Source: Torymus aiolomorphi (Eukaryota > Arthropoda > Insecta > Hymenoptera > Torymidae). Taken from it: a DNA stretch of 64,000 nucleotides. Location: assembly GCA_036365515.1 (NCBI GenBank), contig CM070873.1, positions 227,059,876-227,123,875 of the forward strand. The letters are read 5' to 3'. How positions within the stretch are numbered: the stretch's first letter is position 1; every line of letters starts with the position of its first letter. The position numbers and the translations under genes were made by a program. Shown here one piece after another: positions 48,127-62,536 of this stretch. The notes beneath the pieces are model-generated. The model was not told where the DNA came from. It saw only the letters and a program-made list of their open reading frames with translations, and did no database searches.

Positions 48127-51100
48127 GAGTCGTCGTTTTTGTTCGCGCGCGGAGTCATTACGTTCGGTGTCTGTACTCCTGCTCGGATCGCTAACCCTTT
48201 TGTCGGCGCGACGGGGGAGCTGATTGTACGGCTGCGAGTGTGATGTAGGTGTGGATGTTTGCACGGTGTTTTGTCGACGATTTGCCCGGCTCCTGTTTTG
48301 AAAAGCTGATATGCGATTTCTATTTTTATTTCACATATTTAGAATATTTATAGATTTTTTTTCTAATGGACGTTTTAGTCGATATATTTATTTTCTGAGA
48401 ATGTTTTTCAGAAAAGGAAACTTTGGTTTGTTTTTAATGTTATTAAATCAATCTTATTTTTTTAGCATTACAAATTAAGCTTATATTCTTCAAGCAAATT
48501 AAAATATTTTTAATACCTGAATTCTTATTTGAGTATTAAATCAAATCAAAGCTACAGCTCATTTTCTTTATGGAGTAAAATCATAGCATACCCAACATAG
48601 AACCCAACAATTTGCAAACTCAAAACCCATCATGAACTCGTGAAACTGATCGATTATACGCGCGTTGGAATCCTCGCAGGCACCCCAAAAAGGGAAATCA
48701 CGCGCGGGCGATTCAACTACATCCCTCCTCGCGTCCCGAAATATCGTTCGCGGCGCAGCCAACAGCATATTTCAACGCCGAGGACTACGTAACGCCCGTG
48801 CATTGTTGCAAACACGCGGCTTCCCTCCCCGCACGCGCGCACACACGCACATATAGACACACTCGTCGTCGCGGCACACAATATCGATCGGCCGCAGAGG
48901 AAGCTAAAGAGAGAGAGAGAGAAAGAGAGATGCTGCGTGCCACTGTCGTTTCCTTCACTGCCTTTTCTGCGCGACCGACCGCACTCGCGCACTCATCTTT
49001 CATTTTCTCTCGGTCGCGCTGAATTTGCTCTCTCTCTCTCGTATTTGTGCGGGAAGTAGGAAAAATTGCGCTTGCACGCGCGCACCGAGGGTGAAAGTGA
49101 GAGAGAGAAAGAGTCAGGAGAGTAAGATTGGATGAGAGCCATTTTTTTCGTTTTGAGAGCCGCCGAGGGAGCGGTTCGCGGGCGGTTGCTTGTTGATTGA
49201 GAGTAAGTAACGGGGAGAAGGGGCAGGGGGAGCGAATTTTTATTGAGATGTATACGAGCGCGTGCGAGCGAGCGCGTGGAGAGTAGAGAGTGGTGGGGAA
49301 TTTGTTTGGTTTATGGCGCGAGAATGTACGGGAGCATGCTCGCTTTTTGCTCCCGTGGTGCTTTACTTTGCTGCTAAGGTTTTTTTTTCTCGCTCGTTGT
49401 GGGGGTGATTCATGGTTGGGCGAGGGTTGCGCCCGACGGAGATGTGTGTGTGTGTGTGTGTGTGCTTCGGCTGGACGTGGGTTGTATATTGATAAATTGT
49501 TGATGGGCAATATTTGTAATAGCTGCTGTAAGGCTAATTTTATTGCAGCAGCTACACTTCTTATGATTGGTGTGTGTGTGCTCGGTTTAAGCTGAAATGT
49601 AGTAGCCTAGGTGAAGATTTTTTACTTTGTTAATCTATAATTCGTGTAGATATGTTACAATTTGTATTTTGTTTATTCGTGTGTAAATAATTTAATGTAA
49701 TTGTATGATTTTTTTTTTTTTTGATGTACAAGCGACAATAAATAAAATATGCCAATTGTCTTATACACATAATTAAGTATAGTCTCAGTAGAAAAAAGTC
49801 CTGTGTAAAAGATAATCAAGTATTCTGTAAAATAATATACATCGTCGCAAAGTTTATTCCTTCGAAATTACCAAAACTCAAGATCCTTAATTATTCTTCT
49901 TTATTCGCTCACTGTCTCCAGTCATCGCCCGAACTCCATTTATTATCCTTTAAAAATCGCCCCTCTGCCGGAATCTCGCCCCGAAAAAGCCCTTAGCCAG
50001 CGCAACCCTACTCGAGTCATTAATTATCGGCCCATCAGCGCTGCCGTATTCCTGTACCACCGCTACGTACTAGAAGCTGGCAGCCAGGGACTGCATAGCA
50101 AAGCAAAATTGATTTCTCGAACTCGTGCGCGGGTGTTGCGCGCGATCGCGCAGTCGTGTTGTCTTACTATACCCGGAGGCTGCTGTGTGTGGTAGTATAC
50201 TCAAGGGACCACGCAGTTAATCCTTGGGCGAAAAGCTGTCACGGTGACGACATCACATGGAAGAATACTTGGGGCGAAGACAATGCAGCAGACCTTGAAA
50301 AATCACCTGGGGGGCTGCTAGCATTGGGCGGGATTGGGGACGCGATGATCCACGCGGAGGTGAATTTTTCTCGCAGATTTTGTCGAGAAGAATGCTAAGG
50401 AGTTTAGATGATGCCATTTTTTCGAGGTTGATTTGGAATGATATTGGGAGGAGAGTAGCTTAATGATGGAGGGAGAATAACTTTATCCGATCGAATCACC
50501 TATTACTACTGAAAGATCAACTACTAAAAAATGTATATCGACTTGTTTTGATTTTGAAAATTATTTGGAGGAATATTGTAAAATATTTTATGGATACTCA
50601 ATCCATTTAAAATATATGAAGGTATAAAAAGTTTGTCTCGTAATAAAATGTGAGTATTGTTCTGTATACGAAGTTGATTTTGATTTTTCCCAACATTATC
50701 ATCAGTCCGTTTTACTCTTGCTCTTCTGTCCTACATTTGTGTGCTTCTCAATGGATTTACTCAAATAAATTAAAATGTATCTCTCTAATGAATCTCTCTC
50801 TGGAATGAATCATAATAGGTACATTAGTATAATCCTGTATTATAATTTATTAATTGAAACTTCGACAACAATTTAAAAATAACAAATATTTTCTACTAAC
50901 AAAATAAGCTGCCTTTTTACATCACAATTACTCTTTGTCGCATTTGCAATATTTACTTTACGCTTTATATCCACGCCAGACGAGCTATCTCCACCCAAAG
51001 AAGATCCTTTCTTTCTAAACCAAATCGAACTTCGATCCCTATACACAGGGCGCGCGCGGCCTTTGAATCAACTGCGTGTAACGCTGTTGGCATTAGAAAT

Positions 51101-52884
51101 CTCTCTTTTACTCTCACTCGCTGGTCTACGACGCTCGCGCGGTCTTTATCTACGTTCTCCCTCCATTTCTCAAACCGCCATGTCAAAGAAGCCTGAGCTC
51201 CTGCGCGCGCAAAGAGAAGTCGCGCGACTGGCAGAAAGGATCGGCTGGTTCGATGAAATGGGAAAAAAATGATAAACGCCGTGCGTTATCGCTACGCTGG
51301 CTTTAACCGATAAGTATCGTGCGGGATGCGGCACGGTTACGAGGGTGACGCTTAAAGAGGGTGTAACGTTGCCCCCGCATCGCGTAGATGCAAAGAAAAC
51401 GCTGATCTGTAGAGATAAATTTTCTGAAATTTGTTGTGTTATATCAGCATGGTGAGTATAATCGTATTGTAACATAAAAATGAAAATCGTTCTATTTATC
51501 AACGCTTCAATAATAGTGAAATACTGAAAAATACAGAAAGAGTCTTTTAGATTTTTAATTTGCACAACAATTCGCCAAAATGAACTTGTTTCCAAAAGTC
51601 AACCGCAATCAACAACTCAAGATCAACAAACTCATCATCTCGCTGAGCAAAGAGTCGACATCGGCATATAAAAAACCTTAAATCGCGCCGGCAAACCGAA
51701 TTACGTGAAAATGAAATCACGCGAATGGGTGGGTGGGGGGCAGTGCGAAGAGAGGGGCAAGGAAGAGGGACGGGACAGTAGAAAGAGCTCGTTTGCCGTA
51801 TAATAGACCTTGCCTCAGCCGGCGACAAAAGGCCCGCGCGCGGCCGGGGGAGTGAGCTCTCCCTTTCACGAGCTCTCCCGGCTACTACCCCCTCGCGCGA
51901 TGGATATTTCATAATCGACCGAGAGAAAAACCTGCCGCCACCGCCTCATACGCACGCACGTATATGTGTATGTGTGGGTGGCTTAAAAGGCTACCGAGCG
52001 CTTTAGTGGCGTTGGGCGCCAATTAGTGCCTCACCTTTATGCGCGTCCCCGCTCGTGGGGTAGAAGGTGTTCCTCACTCTTCGGTATTATGTACAGGTAT
52101 ATATACATACGTCGTGGGACGCGAGCGTTTGACGATAATGTAATTTCGGGGAACGCTGTAGGACGCGCGCGCGACGCATTTCAGCGCAAACACGCGTAAT
52201 TTCCTGCCGTAATGAGTTGCTTTGGTGTGCGTTGACCACAGGGGGTGGGAGAAGGTATCGTTATATTTGTAAATTGAGGGACTGGTTGGAAGATTATTGG
52301 ATAAAATGAATCGTGCAAATTGATTTTTTTTAAACCGAATGAAATATATTCGTGGATTACGTCGGATTGGTAGAACACAGTTCAGTTATACATTTTTAAT
52401 GTTTTGTAATTCTATTGATTTGTTATAATCGATACTATATTAACCCTTTAGTGCCCAGGGTATTTTTCGTTAAATTAAAGAAAACAAATTTACGGAAATA
52501 AAAATGATTATTATTATTTTATTTGAATTGTATTATCCACTCTTTTTCAGGTCGAATAATACGATTGGATAGGTTTCAAATCGATTTTATTTCATTATAA
52601 TAAAATTTTCGAGCCTAAAATTGCTTGGACGAATACATTCTAGTGGGGGCTAGAGAGTTAAATAACTTAATATTTTGATATAGTTTTTTCATCAGTAACG
52701 AATATGAAATAAAAAGGTTGAGATTATTGTTTGAAATAATTAAATGAGTCGAACAACTTTATTTGCAAATAAATTTATTAAGAAAATATTGTAAAGTTAA
52801 ATTAAAAACCTAAGAGTACACAACATCTACTTTACCCTATACTAAAAGAAAAAATTTCCTCCAACAAAATGTCCACGAGTGGAA
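48126..52884. other. Gene-less region with CpG-rich patches and microsatellites
   Basis: GC-rich patches lie at about 48.65-49.45, 50.0-50.4, 51.0-51.4 and 51.7-52.25 kb, separated by AT-rich DNA. GA/CT tracts lie at 48908-48931 and 49029-49040, and a (TG)11 at 49443-49464. Many open frames occur on both strands, but none has a recognisable domain, a credible splice chain or balanced composition. The block could be intron or promoter DNA of a gene outside the window. Confidence 0.35.
49443..49464. repeat. (TG)n microsatellite
   Basis: About 11 TG repeats. Confidence 0.9.
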
Positions 52885-55800
52885 TCAACGATACTTCCAC
52901 TTGTTCGACAGCGGTAACGAGCCACTGCTAACATCATACACATCGTACGGCCTGTCCCAGCTCGCCGTGAAAGCCTCAATTCTTCTACTGCGTTCCAGCC
53001 TGTAGTCGTCCTGTTTTTGCCGCTTCCTCTTCGCTCTACGTAGCTGTCCGTTACAGCCCCTTCGACTTTTAGCGCGATTCTCGAAATCGCGGCACGCCTC
53101 CGCACGGCATTCGCGCTTGCATTCCCGTCGTTGCCTTCTCCTCCGACGGGGCCGCCTCGAGCGTCGATCGGCGCCGCCTGTGAGCCGCGTCGTTTGCTCG
53201 TACCTGCACATGTAGGTGCGCGACACGCGGGGACACTCGTCGCGGAATCCGAAGCCGGACTTGTCGACTGAGGTACAATGGCATCTCGCTCTTCTGTGCG
53301 ACGATTTACGCAGCTCGTTCAGCATCCTGCCCTTCTCGAGGATCTTCTGGAGGATGGAGTGCACGACGCGTTTGCATTTGGCGAAGGTTTCTCGAGTTAG
53401 GTGGTCGGATAGGAAGTTGAGGAAGTAGGATTTTTGGGAACACCTGCAGTTGCGGTGAACGTCGTGCTCGTTGTGGCTGTTGAACGCGCCTTGATACGCG
53501 TAGAATTCCTCGTAGCTCGATGCGTCACCTCCGGCGAAATTGTCCATGTGGCAGGAGGATTGTTGCGTCATCGTTTTGATTGGATAATCTTCGCGAATGA
53601 CGTCGCAAGGATTGAAGTTGTGTTTTATTTTTTGAAAGACCGGATCGTCTAAGGATGCGGTGACCTCGTTCAGTATGGACTTCTTTAATGGGGGACAGGA
53701 TGCGTGTGCAGGTTTTTTTAATCTACAAGACGAATCGTAACATAACTTAAACGACTTCATGACGCTTTGTTCGTTAGTTTTACTGTTTAAACGAGAAATC
53801 GATTTTTTCGAGCATGTGTTGGCGTTAACATTAGATTTGATCGATACGATAGATGTCTTCACTTGGATTTCTATATCTCTACTGTTACATAATTTATTCT
53901 CAGTTAGGGTTTGAACGGAAACGGAACACAACTCTGTATTTTCTTTCAAAATGGTAATTTTATCTCGGATCTTTTCGTTTAGATCTACAATTTCATTAAT
54001 TTTAGATTTCATTATTCCCTTCAAATCCGTCGTTTTATCTGGTGACATACTCAAATTTGTCAGCATCTCATTAAGTGACACTTTATCTGGACAAGCATAC
54101 TTTTCCGGAATTTCATTTTCAACCTCCAGTACGACAAATTTCTCATCGGTGCTCGTCTCCTTATTGCACTTACAGCTATAATCAACCTCTTGACTGTCGA
54201 ATTTTATATTCTCGATTTCGATTTCTTCAGGATTTTTCTTGCCACAGGCACAGAGCTGAATTTCCTTAAAGCATGCCTGCGTTGAATTTTCACGAAACTG
54301 TACGCGCTCGGTGTTCGTGCTGATATCGATGCGAATGTGCGGCGGTGGCTTTGTATCTTTCTCGATGCATTCGGTGTTGATGCCAACATGTTTTATCGTC
54401 TCTTCCTTAGTATCGCAATAACAGAGGGATATTTCATTGATATAGATATTAGTAAGCTCCACGTCATCCTCGATATCACTAGGGCCAATCTTGGCGTCTT
54501 TTAAAGTTATTTCTTGTTTGCCACAACGGGTTTCTGTATTCCCTTCAGTCATTACACCAATACTCTTAAATTTTGCAGGTTTTGAAGGACATACACTTTT
54601 GCTTGTTTTACTACTGTTAATATTCGTTTTTTCTTTTAATTTTTCAGGCTTAAGAGGACATTTACTTGTGCATGTTTTATTAAAGTCGTTTTTAGTTTTT
54701 TCTTTTAATTTTTCAGATTTAAGAGGACATATACCTGTGCTCGTTTTATTGCAGTTATTTTTAATTTTTTCTTTTATTCTTTCAGGTTTAAGAGGACATA
54801 TGCTTGCGCTTGTTTTATTACAGTAATTTTTATTTTCTGCTTTTGATTTTTCAGACTTGCAAAAATTATTTTCTTCATCGATTCCTTCAATTTCTTTTTT
54901 CTTGTGTATTGAATTTACTGAATATTTTCTCTCGTTTTCGACCTCCTTATTATTTTTCTCCCTTATTTCCATACGATTAGAACAAGGGCAAGAATCGTTA
55001 ACTTTTGTATTTTCTCCGCACATGGATGAAAATATCTCATTATCCTGGTAACTGGCATTATCATCGAGTGAAGATGTGGCCAGGCTTCTGCCTCCTTCAC
55101 CCCACAAGAACCTAATCGGAGATATTTTAAGCAAGTCATGATACAAGAATAGATACGACCTATTAAAATTATCATTCTAGCAATATGTATCTACTTTTTA
55201 TTATCATATTATTACTATTATTATTAATAATTTATATTTAATTTATCTTTTCTATATTCTGTCAAATAGCAACAACAATAATTTATGAAATAATATCAAC
55301 TAAATATATCAAAAATGAATTTAACAAAGAAAAGTAGATATAAATTTGACATATTTTTATAAAAAATGAAGCGTAACCTTATTGAATGATCTGTTCCCGA
55401 TCCTCCGGAAATCGTTTCATCATTTGCAATCTTACAAGATAACTCCTTATTTCGAGAAGTACCACTTTTTTCGAAATCCTTTTTACTATCATTCTTTGAA
55501 ATATTATCTTTTTCATTACATAAACCTTTTTTGTACGGTTTCAAGATTGGTATTCTTGTAGTGAACAGGTACTGTTTTGAATTCTTTTGTCCAAGTTTAA
55601 ATCGTATGTAGTTTTGACGAACATCGCAAGATAAAGAGGAATCATTAAGTGCATCGTTGTTCATGCGACTCATCACGTGATTCAGACGAGAACAAACATT
55701 CTGAAGACGTTGATTCAACTTTTCTGAAGAAAAAAAAATGTTTGAATTGATTTTTTTTCATGATTATCCAACACTCTTTGTAATATTATTATGAAATAAT

Positions 55801-57062
55801 AGTATAACATATTGTAAATGAATAAACTTTTTCCCATAATCCAACAATATTTTTTCATTAAGAAAATAAAATAAAAAAGTTCTAGCATAATTAATTGTGT
55901 GCTTAATAGATTGACCGTCAATGCAAACAGTTATATATAAATCATGAACTCCTCCAGAAAAAGATCTACGAAAAAAATAACCCGTCAACACCAATCCGCT
56001 AACCAATCTTTTTCGAGCACGTCGTCAAGCCTGGCGTCCTTGCCGTCTGTAAAACTTTTTCCCCGAGATCCCGGGAGTCGCAGGGCAGGCTCAAGTAATC
56101 GGTCCTTCGCCTCTGCGGACAGTCGTCGTCCTGGCAAACTCGGGTTACGACGAGCCGGAGTTTATTGCTCCTGGCAGGCTTTGTCTCACCGCCGGAGGGT
56201 CGCCGCTGCAGTCGACAGTAGCTACAGCTACTGCTATAGCTGCTACTACAGCCTTCCGTTTGATCCTCCGAGCAGCGCCGAGGAGCCAGCGACGACGTCG
56301 AATCGAGGGGATTCGCGCTCGAGTCGCTCGCTGCCGGAGACGCCTCCTCCTCGTACGTGGCTTTGCGTTTGCGGCATTGTCTCGCCTCGGATGCGGAGTT
56401 CGACGGGACGCTTACTGCTGGCTGCGCGTATCTGTAGAGACTGTAAAGGAAGTTTTATGTGTTTCGATCGACGAAGACGAATAGTAGACAAAAAAAATGT
56501 TGCTACTCTTTTAACTTAATAGAAATCATTATATTAGTATATGAATGCTTGCAAGCTTTGAATCGAAGTTGTTTCTTTTAAGAATCAATATGAATGATAA
56601 AATTTAATAAACGGTTTGATAATAAAGAAATGCTCCTTATCGAATTATTAAAACTAAAGCAACTTTTACCTACGTCGATTTACACCGATCGATCCACTCG
56701 CACGCTTCCGTCAAGTCAATTTTCACCGCAGGCCTCTCTATCCCCATGCGATCGAGCTCCTGATTTATCCGATCCAGCCGATTACTCAGCACGATAGAGT
56801 CGAGAAAAATCCTGGCAAATCCATCTTTGCGCAGCAGCTCCTGAAGAGCTTCGGAAGCCCGAAACCATGGGTCTACGCCGCCGAGGAGTTCTTTCGGGGA
56901 CGGTTCACCGGGGTCTTTAGGGTACACGAAGTGTTCGAGGAGAACGAGAATGCGCGGCTGGATGGACGGGACGAAGAGCCGCCGTAGGAACTCGACGTAA
57001 GGACCGTAGCGCTCGAGGTCCACGCTCTCGGCGCTCTCGAGGACGTAATTGCAAACTCTACT
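52885..57062 (-). CDS. Unrecognised Cys/Lys/Glu-rich protein, at least 4 exons, 5' end unresolved
   Basis: Minus-strand exons, high to low: 57062-56686, 56440-56004, 55723-55378, 55159-52885 (stop at 52885). Phases agree at every junction (0/2, 2/1, 1/2), giving about 1144 residues from the first exon here. All introns are GT-AG, but donors are weak (GTGTAA, GTTAGC, GTTACG). The first exon has no early ATG, so a 5' exon is missing; a strong donor CAG/GTAAGT at about 57671 is a candidate end for it. Visible features: a Leu-rich helical exon 1; Ser/Cys-rich exon 2; a large last exon with four 23-residue repeats (54822-54565; type NKTSTGICPLKSEKLKEK), scattered CxC pairs, T-Q-T-like motifs (VSVQT at 53922-53908, EIQVKT at 53871-53854), a short heptad-like helix (about 53995-53940) and an Arg-rich tail (53185-52950). 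No family recognised. Function is unknown. Confidence 0.7.
54565..54822 (-). repeat. Coding tandem repeat, 69-bp unit x ~4
   Basis: Four in-frame 69-bp units within the last exon of the unknown gene. Each encodes a 23-residue block with a conserved Cys-Pro and a Lys/Glu-rich half. The unit length is a multiple of three and the repeats differ at many sites, so the array is old and kept in frame. Confidence 0.85.
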
Positions 57063-59810
<2,748 letters not shown>

Positions 59811-60880
59811 GTGGGGCTTTTCATTTGGGAAATTGAAAGTTTTTTGCTTTGACGAAGTTTTTAATGTAAAAAGAGAAACTATGGTATGGCCTTTTATGTA
59901 TTTGTTATAAGGCGAGAGGTTGAAGTTTAGCAAGAAACTTCTATGCGATTTTGTAATAAATATGTATAATATATAAAATGGGGAATATAGTATAAATAAT
60001 GAAATGGTGAATGCATTCTGGATAATTAGATTCACTATCATCCTGTACTATAGTTGCCAGCATTCGACACCTGACGATACCTCTGTTTTCCATCACCATG
60101 GTTACTTTTAACGCTCATTGTTAAACCACTCATACACCTACGGTATATTAATGTAAATTATATCAAATTTTCATTTTACAAATCGTAACGTTCGTTAAAT
60201 AGTTTGCAATATATTATGCAATATATTAATACAAAAACCATTTGTTACACCCAGAACATGAGTAAAATTGTATGGAGGATATAAAACTGGAGAAATATCA
60301 GTAATAAAAATGAACTCTATATTGAAGTTATTGTATTCTATCAATAGTTTAATATATAATTAAAAATAAGAAAAAACTTTCATAAAAATCTTTTTGTTTC
60401 CTACCTCGTTGAGTTTTCTATAAATGATCTTGCCCCTCCTTTATCCATCTATCTGTTTCTTTCAGCATAAAACAGTGGGAGATCTCAGGCTATAACACGA
60501 CACAGCAGGAACAAGATAAGATGCTTATCGTAAAGTCTTAAGGCGATTGAACACAGTTCGATTTTTCGTATTGAATGCAATACTAGCAAACATCAAATGA
60601 TTAGTTTAAAAGAAGATTTTTAATTAAATAAAATGTGAATTTTATTCTCGCTTTTATACGGAACTTTATTTCCTTTTCACAATTTTACAAATTTATATTT
60701 AAAAATTAAGTATAACAAGAATATATTCTTGAATAAGGATCACTTCATCTTAGGCTTAAATATTTTAGAAGAATTCACAGTGTCAAAAGTTTTCAAAAAA
60801 GTTCTCTTTGACTTCGACATAAAGTAGTCATTTTTCGTGAACTTGAGAAGAGAAGAAACCCCCAACTGCACGCATTAATA
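59811..60880. other. AT-rich gene-less stretch
   Basis: No coding or repeat signal recognised. Confidence 0.3.
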
Positions 60881-60899
60881 AAGCAATATTAAACGAAGT

Positions 60900-61240
60900 T
60901 CACAGAATTAAAATAAGGAGCTTGAAAACGAGGGGAGCCCGGGGAGCATTTGAATTCTCGAAACGTCGACCTTAAAAGTCCTCGAGCGAGAGCTACGTGG
61001 AGGGGGAGCTCGCCCCGATAAAAAATGAGGTAGCTCACTCGCTCTCTCGCGCCCGCGCGTCTGGGAAACGGGAAAAATCTCGCATGCTCGTCACGTTTCT
61101 CCGTCATATCCACGCGAGCGAGGAGGGTGAAACCGAACGTGCTTGTCGTCGATTGCAACTTCCTAACGTCTCGCTCTCCCCCTCCCACTGGTTATACCTA
61201 TATATAGACGCAAGGAGAGCTTTACACTTCGCAAATTGAG
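60900..61240 (+). promoter_or_regulatory. Putative promoter with TATATATAG box
   Basis: A GC/CpG-rich block (60920-61190) ends in a TATA box, TATATATAG at 61199-61207. This places a plus-strand start near 61230. A small putative gene begins at 61367. Confidence 0.4.
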
Positions 61241-61366
61241 CCGCGAATATACTTTCATTTACGGCGCCGTTCGGTATATCGATGGAGAAACCGATTGATC
61301 CGGTATATTTCTATATCAATATTACGTTTTGAAAATGGAAAGACTGACGTTTGAACTGTAAAAAAA

Positions 61367-61761
61367 ATGAAGAAAGTTCTCTTTGGTTAATGATTGTATG
61401 TGTTTCAATTTTGAAAGTTATACTTATTGAACTTTTTTGTTATAAATGTTTTTTTACAGATTTCAATGGCGACGCTTCTGCAGTGCAAGATCTGAATGTT
61501 AATAAAATTTTCGCTGATAAATTTGGATTTGCTAGTCCCTTATTTTCTTTTATTTCATCCGCATATTTTACAGAAGAAACAAATGAAATCAACCGATCCG
61601 ATGAACTATTTAATCACTTTGTAATAGAAACTTATCTCTCTAAAAATAGAGAAAAGAAATATATAAATTCTCCAATTCAGTTAATTAAAATTCATGACGA
61701 CCGTTCGAGAAAAAAGAGTATTAAGTCTATTCTGAGTGGGAGTATCAAAGCCCTTCAGTAA
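61367..61761 (+). CDS. Small putative two-exon gene, unknown product
   Basis: ATG at 61367 opens a short exon (MKKVLF) ending at 61385 with donor G/GTTAATG. A 74-bp intron ends in TTTTTTTACAG at 61459. The second exon 61460-61761 continues in phase to a stop, giving about 106 residues, ending in a basic stretch around DDRSRKKSIKSI. The acceptor and pyrimidine tract are good, and the donor is weak. A TATA-type promoter lies about 140 bp upstream. No signal peptide or domain is evident. If the splice is wrong, the same frame is open across the intron from 61351 with a hydrophobic segment, which would be a different protein. This may be a non-coding transcript. Confidence 0.3.
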
Positions 61762-62377
61762 AGGGGCACGTGTTACGTACTCGAACCAGAAGCTGATTGT
61801 AACAGGAATTCCTGTAAATGACTATGGAGCCTAATCAATTCACGTTTATCTTACAGCACGTGGGCTGTAGACTGACAGACGCCTACGCATCCACCCGTGC
61901 TTATTCGTCCAAGGGCTTCGAATTTCAGAATTTTGTTTACCGGCATATCAAAGTCCATATAAATGTCAAAAAATTTACTTTTCACATAACCATTTTGTTC
62001 GTAATGTTTATTTTATTGAACTTTTTTATATTTAATCTGGGTATAAGTAAATATTAAACTAAAAATAAATAAGGAAGAAAATCAACAAAAGTGACCAATT
62101 TTATAAAAATCACAGGGAATATATTTCATCATACAAAAATTCGTTTTTAAAAGGACGATGAAGTTCGTTAATGCTTATAGATGTTAATTTACATCGTATT
62201 CGACTGATTATATGAGAATGAGCAAAAGTAGATGCTAAAAAAAATTTGTATTTTGTAGAAAGTAAAATGATTATACAAGTTTTCAAAGTAAAATAACTTT
62301 TCACAAAGACAAACTTGAATGAAAGAAGCCATAAATGAATCTTTCTAGAATTCATCATAAATACAACGAAACAATAC
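61762..62377. other. Possible further exon, otherwise AT-rich
   Basis: A CTTACAG acceptor at 61851-61857 opens a frame to 62057 (HVGCRLTDAYASTRAYSSKG then a hydrophobic stretch). Its phase does not match the 61.46-kb exon, so I do not join them. Confidence 0.25.
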
Positions 62378-62536
62378 TCTCTAAATTCGAATAAGTGAAA
62401 TTCACTTCAAATAAGTGAATATTCACTTATTATAAGTAGATAGTCGTCCACTTATTCGATAAGTGCACGACTATTTACTTATTATAAGTGAATATTCACT
62501 TATTTGAAGTGAATTTCACTTATTCGAATTTAGAGA
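62378..62536. repeat. Near-perfect 159-bp palindrome (snapback element)
   Basis: TCTCTAAATTCG at the left end pairs with CGAATTTAGAGA at the right. The arms match almost without mismatch down to the centre near 62457 (TTATTCGATAA). Inside, AAGTGAATATTCACTT, itself palindromic, occurs in each arm, so the element is nested. No coding capacity. The low divergence between arms suggests recent origin or gene conversion. Confidence 0.95.

Noticed and set aside
48000..48264. Long Ser-Leu and Arg-Glu open frames through GA/CT arrays (also 59.0-59.3 kb)
   Set aside because: They are dinucleotide repeats read as codons, open in several frames on both strands.
49290..49595. Plus-strand 101-codon frame with a hydrophobic C-terminus
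   Set aside because: It includes a TG microsatellite read as Cys-Val repeats, and no splice or promoter context supports it.
51180..51272. Short frame starting in a good translation-start context
   Set aside because: Only 30 codons, in a GC-rich patch with no promoter, splice or conservation evidence.
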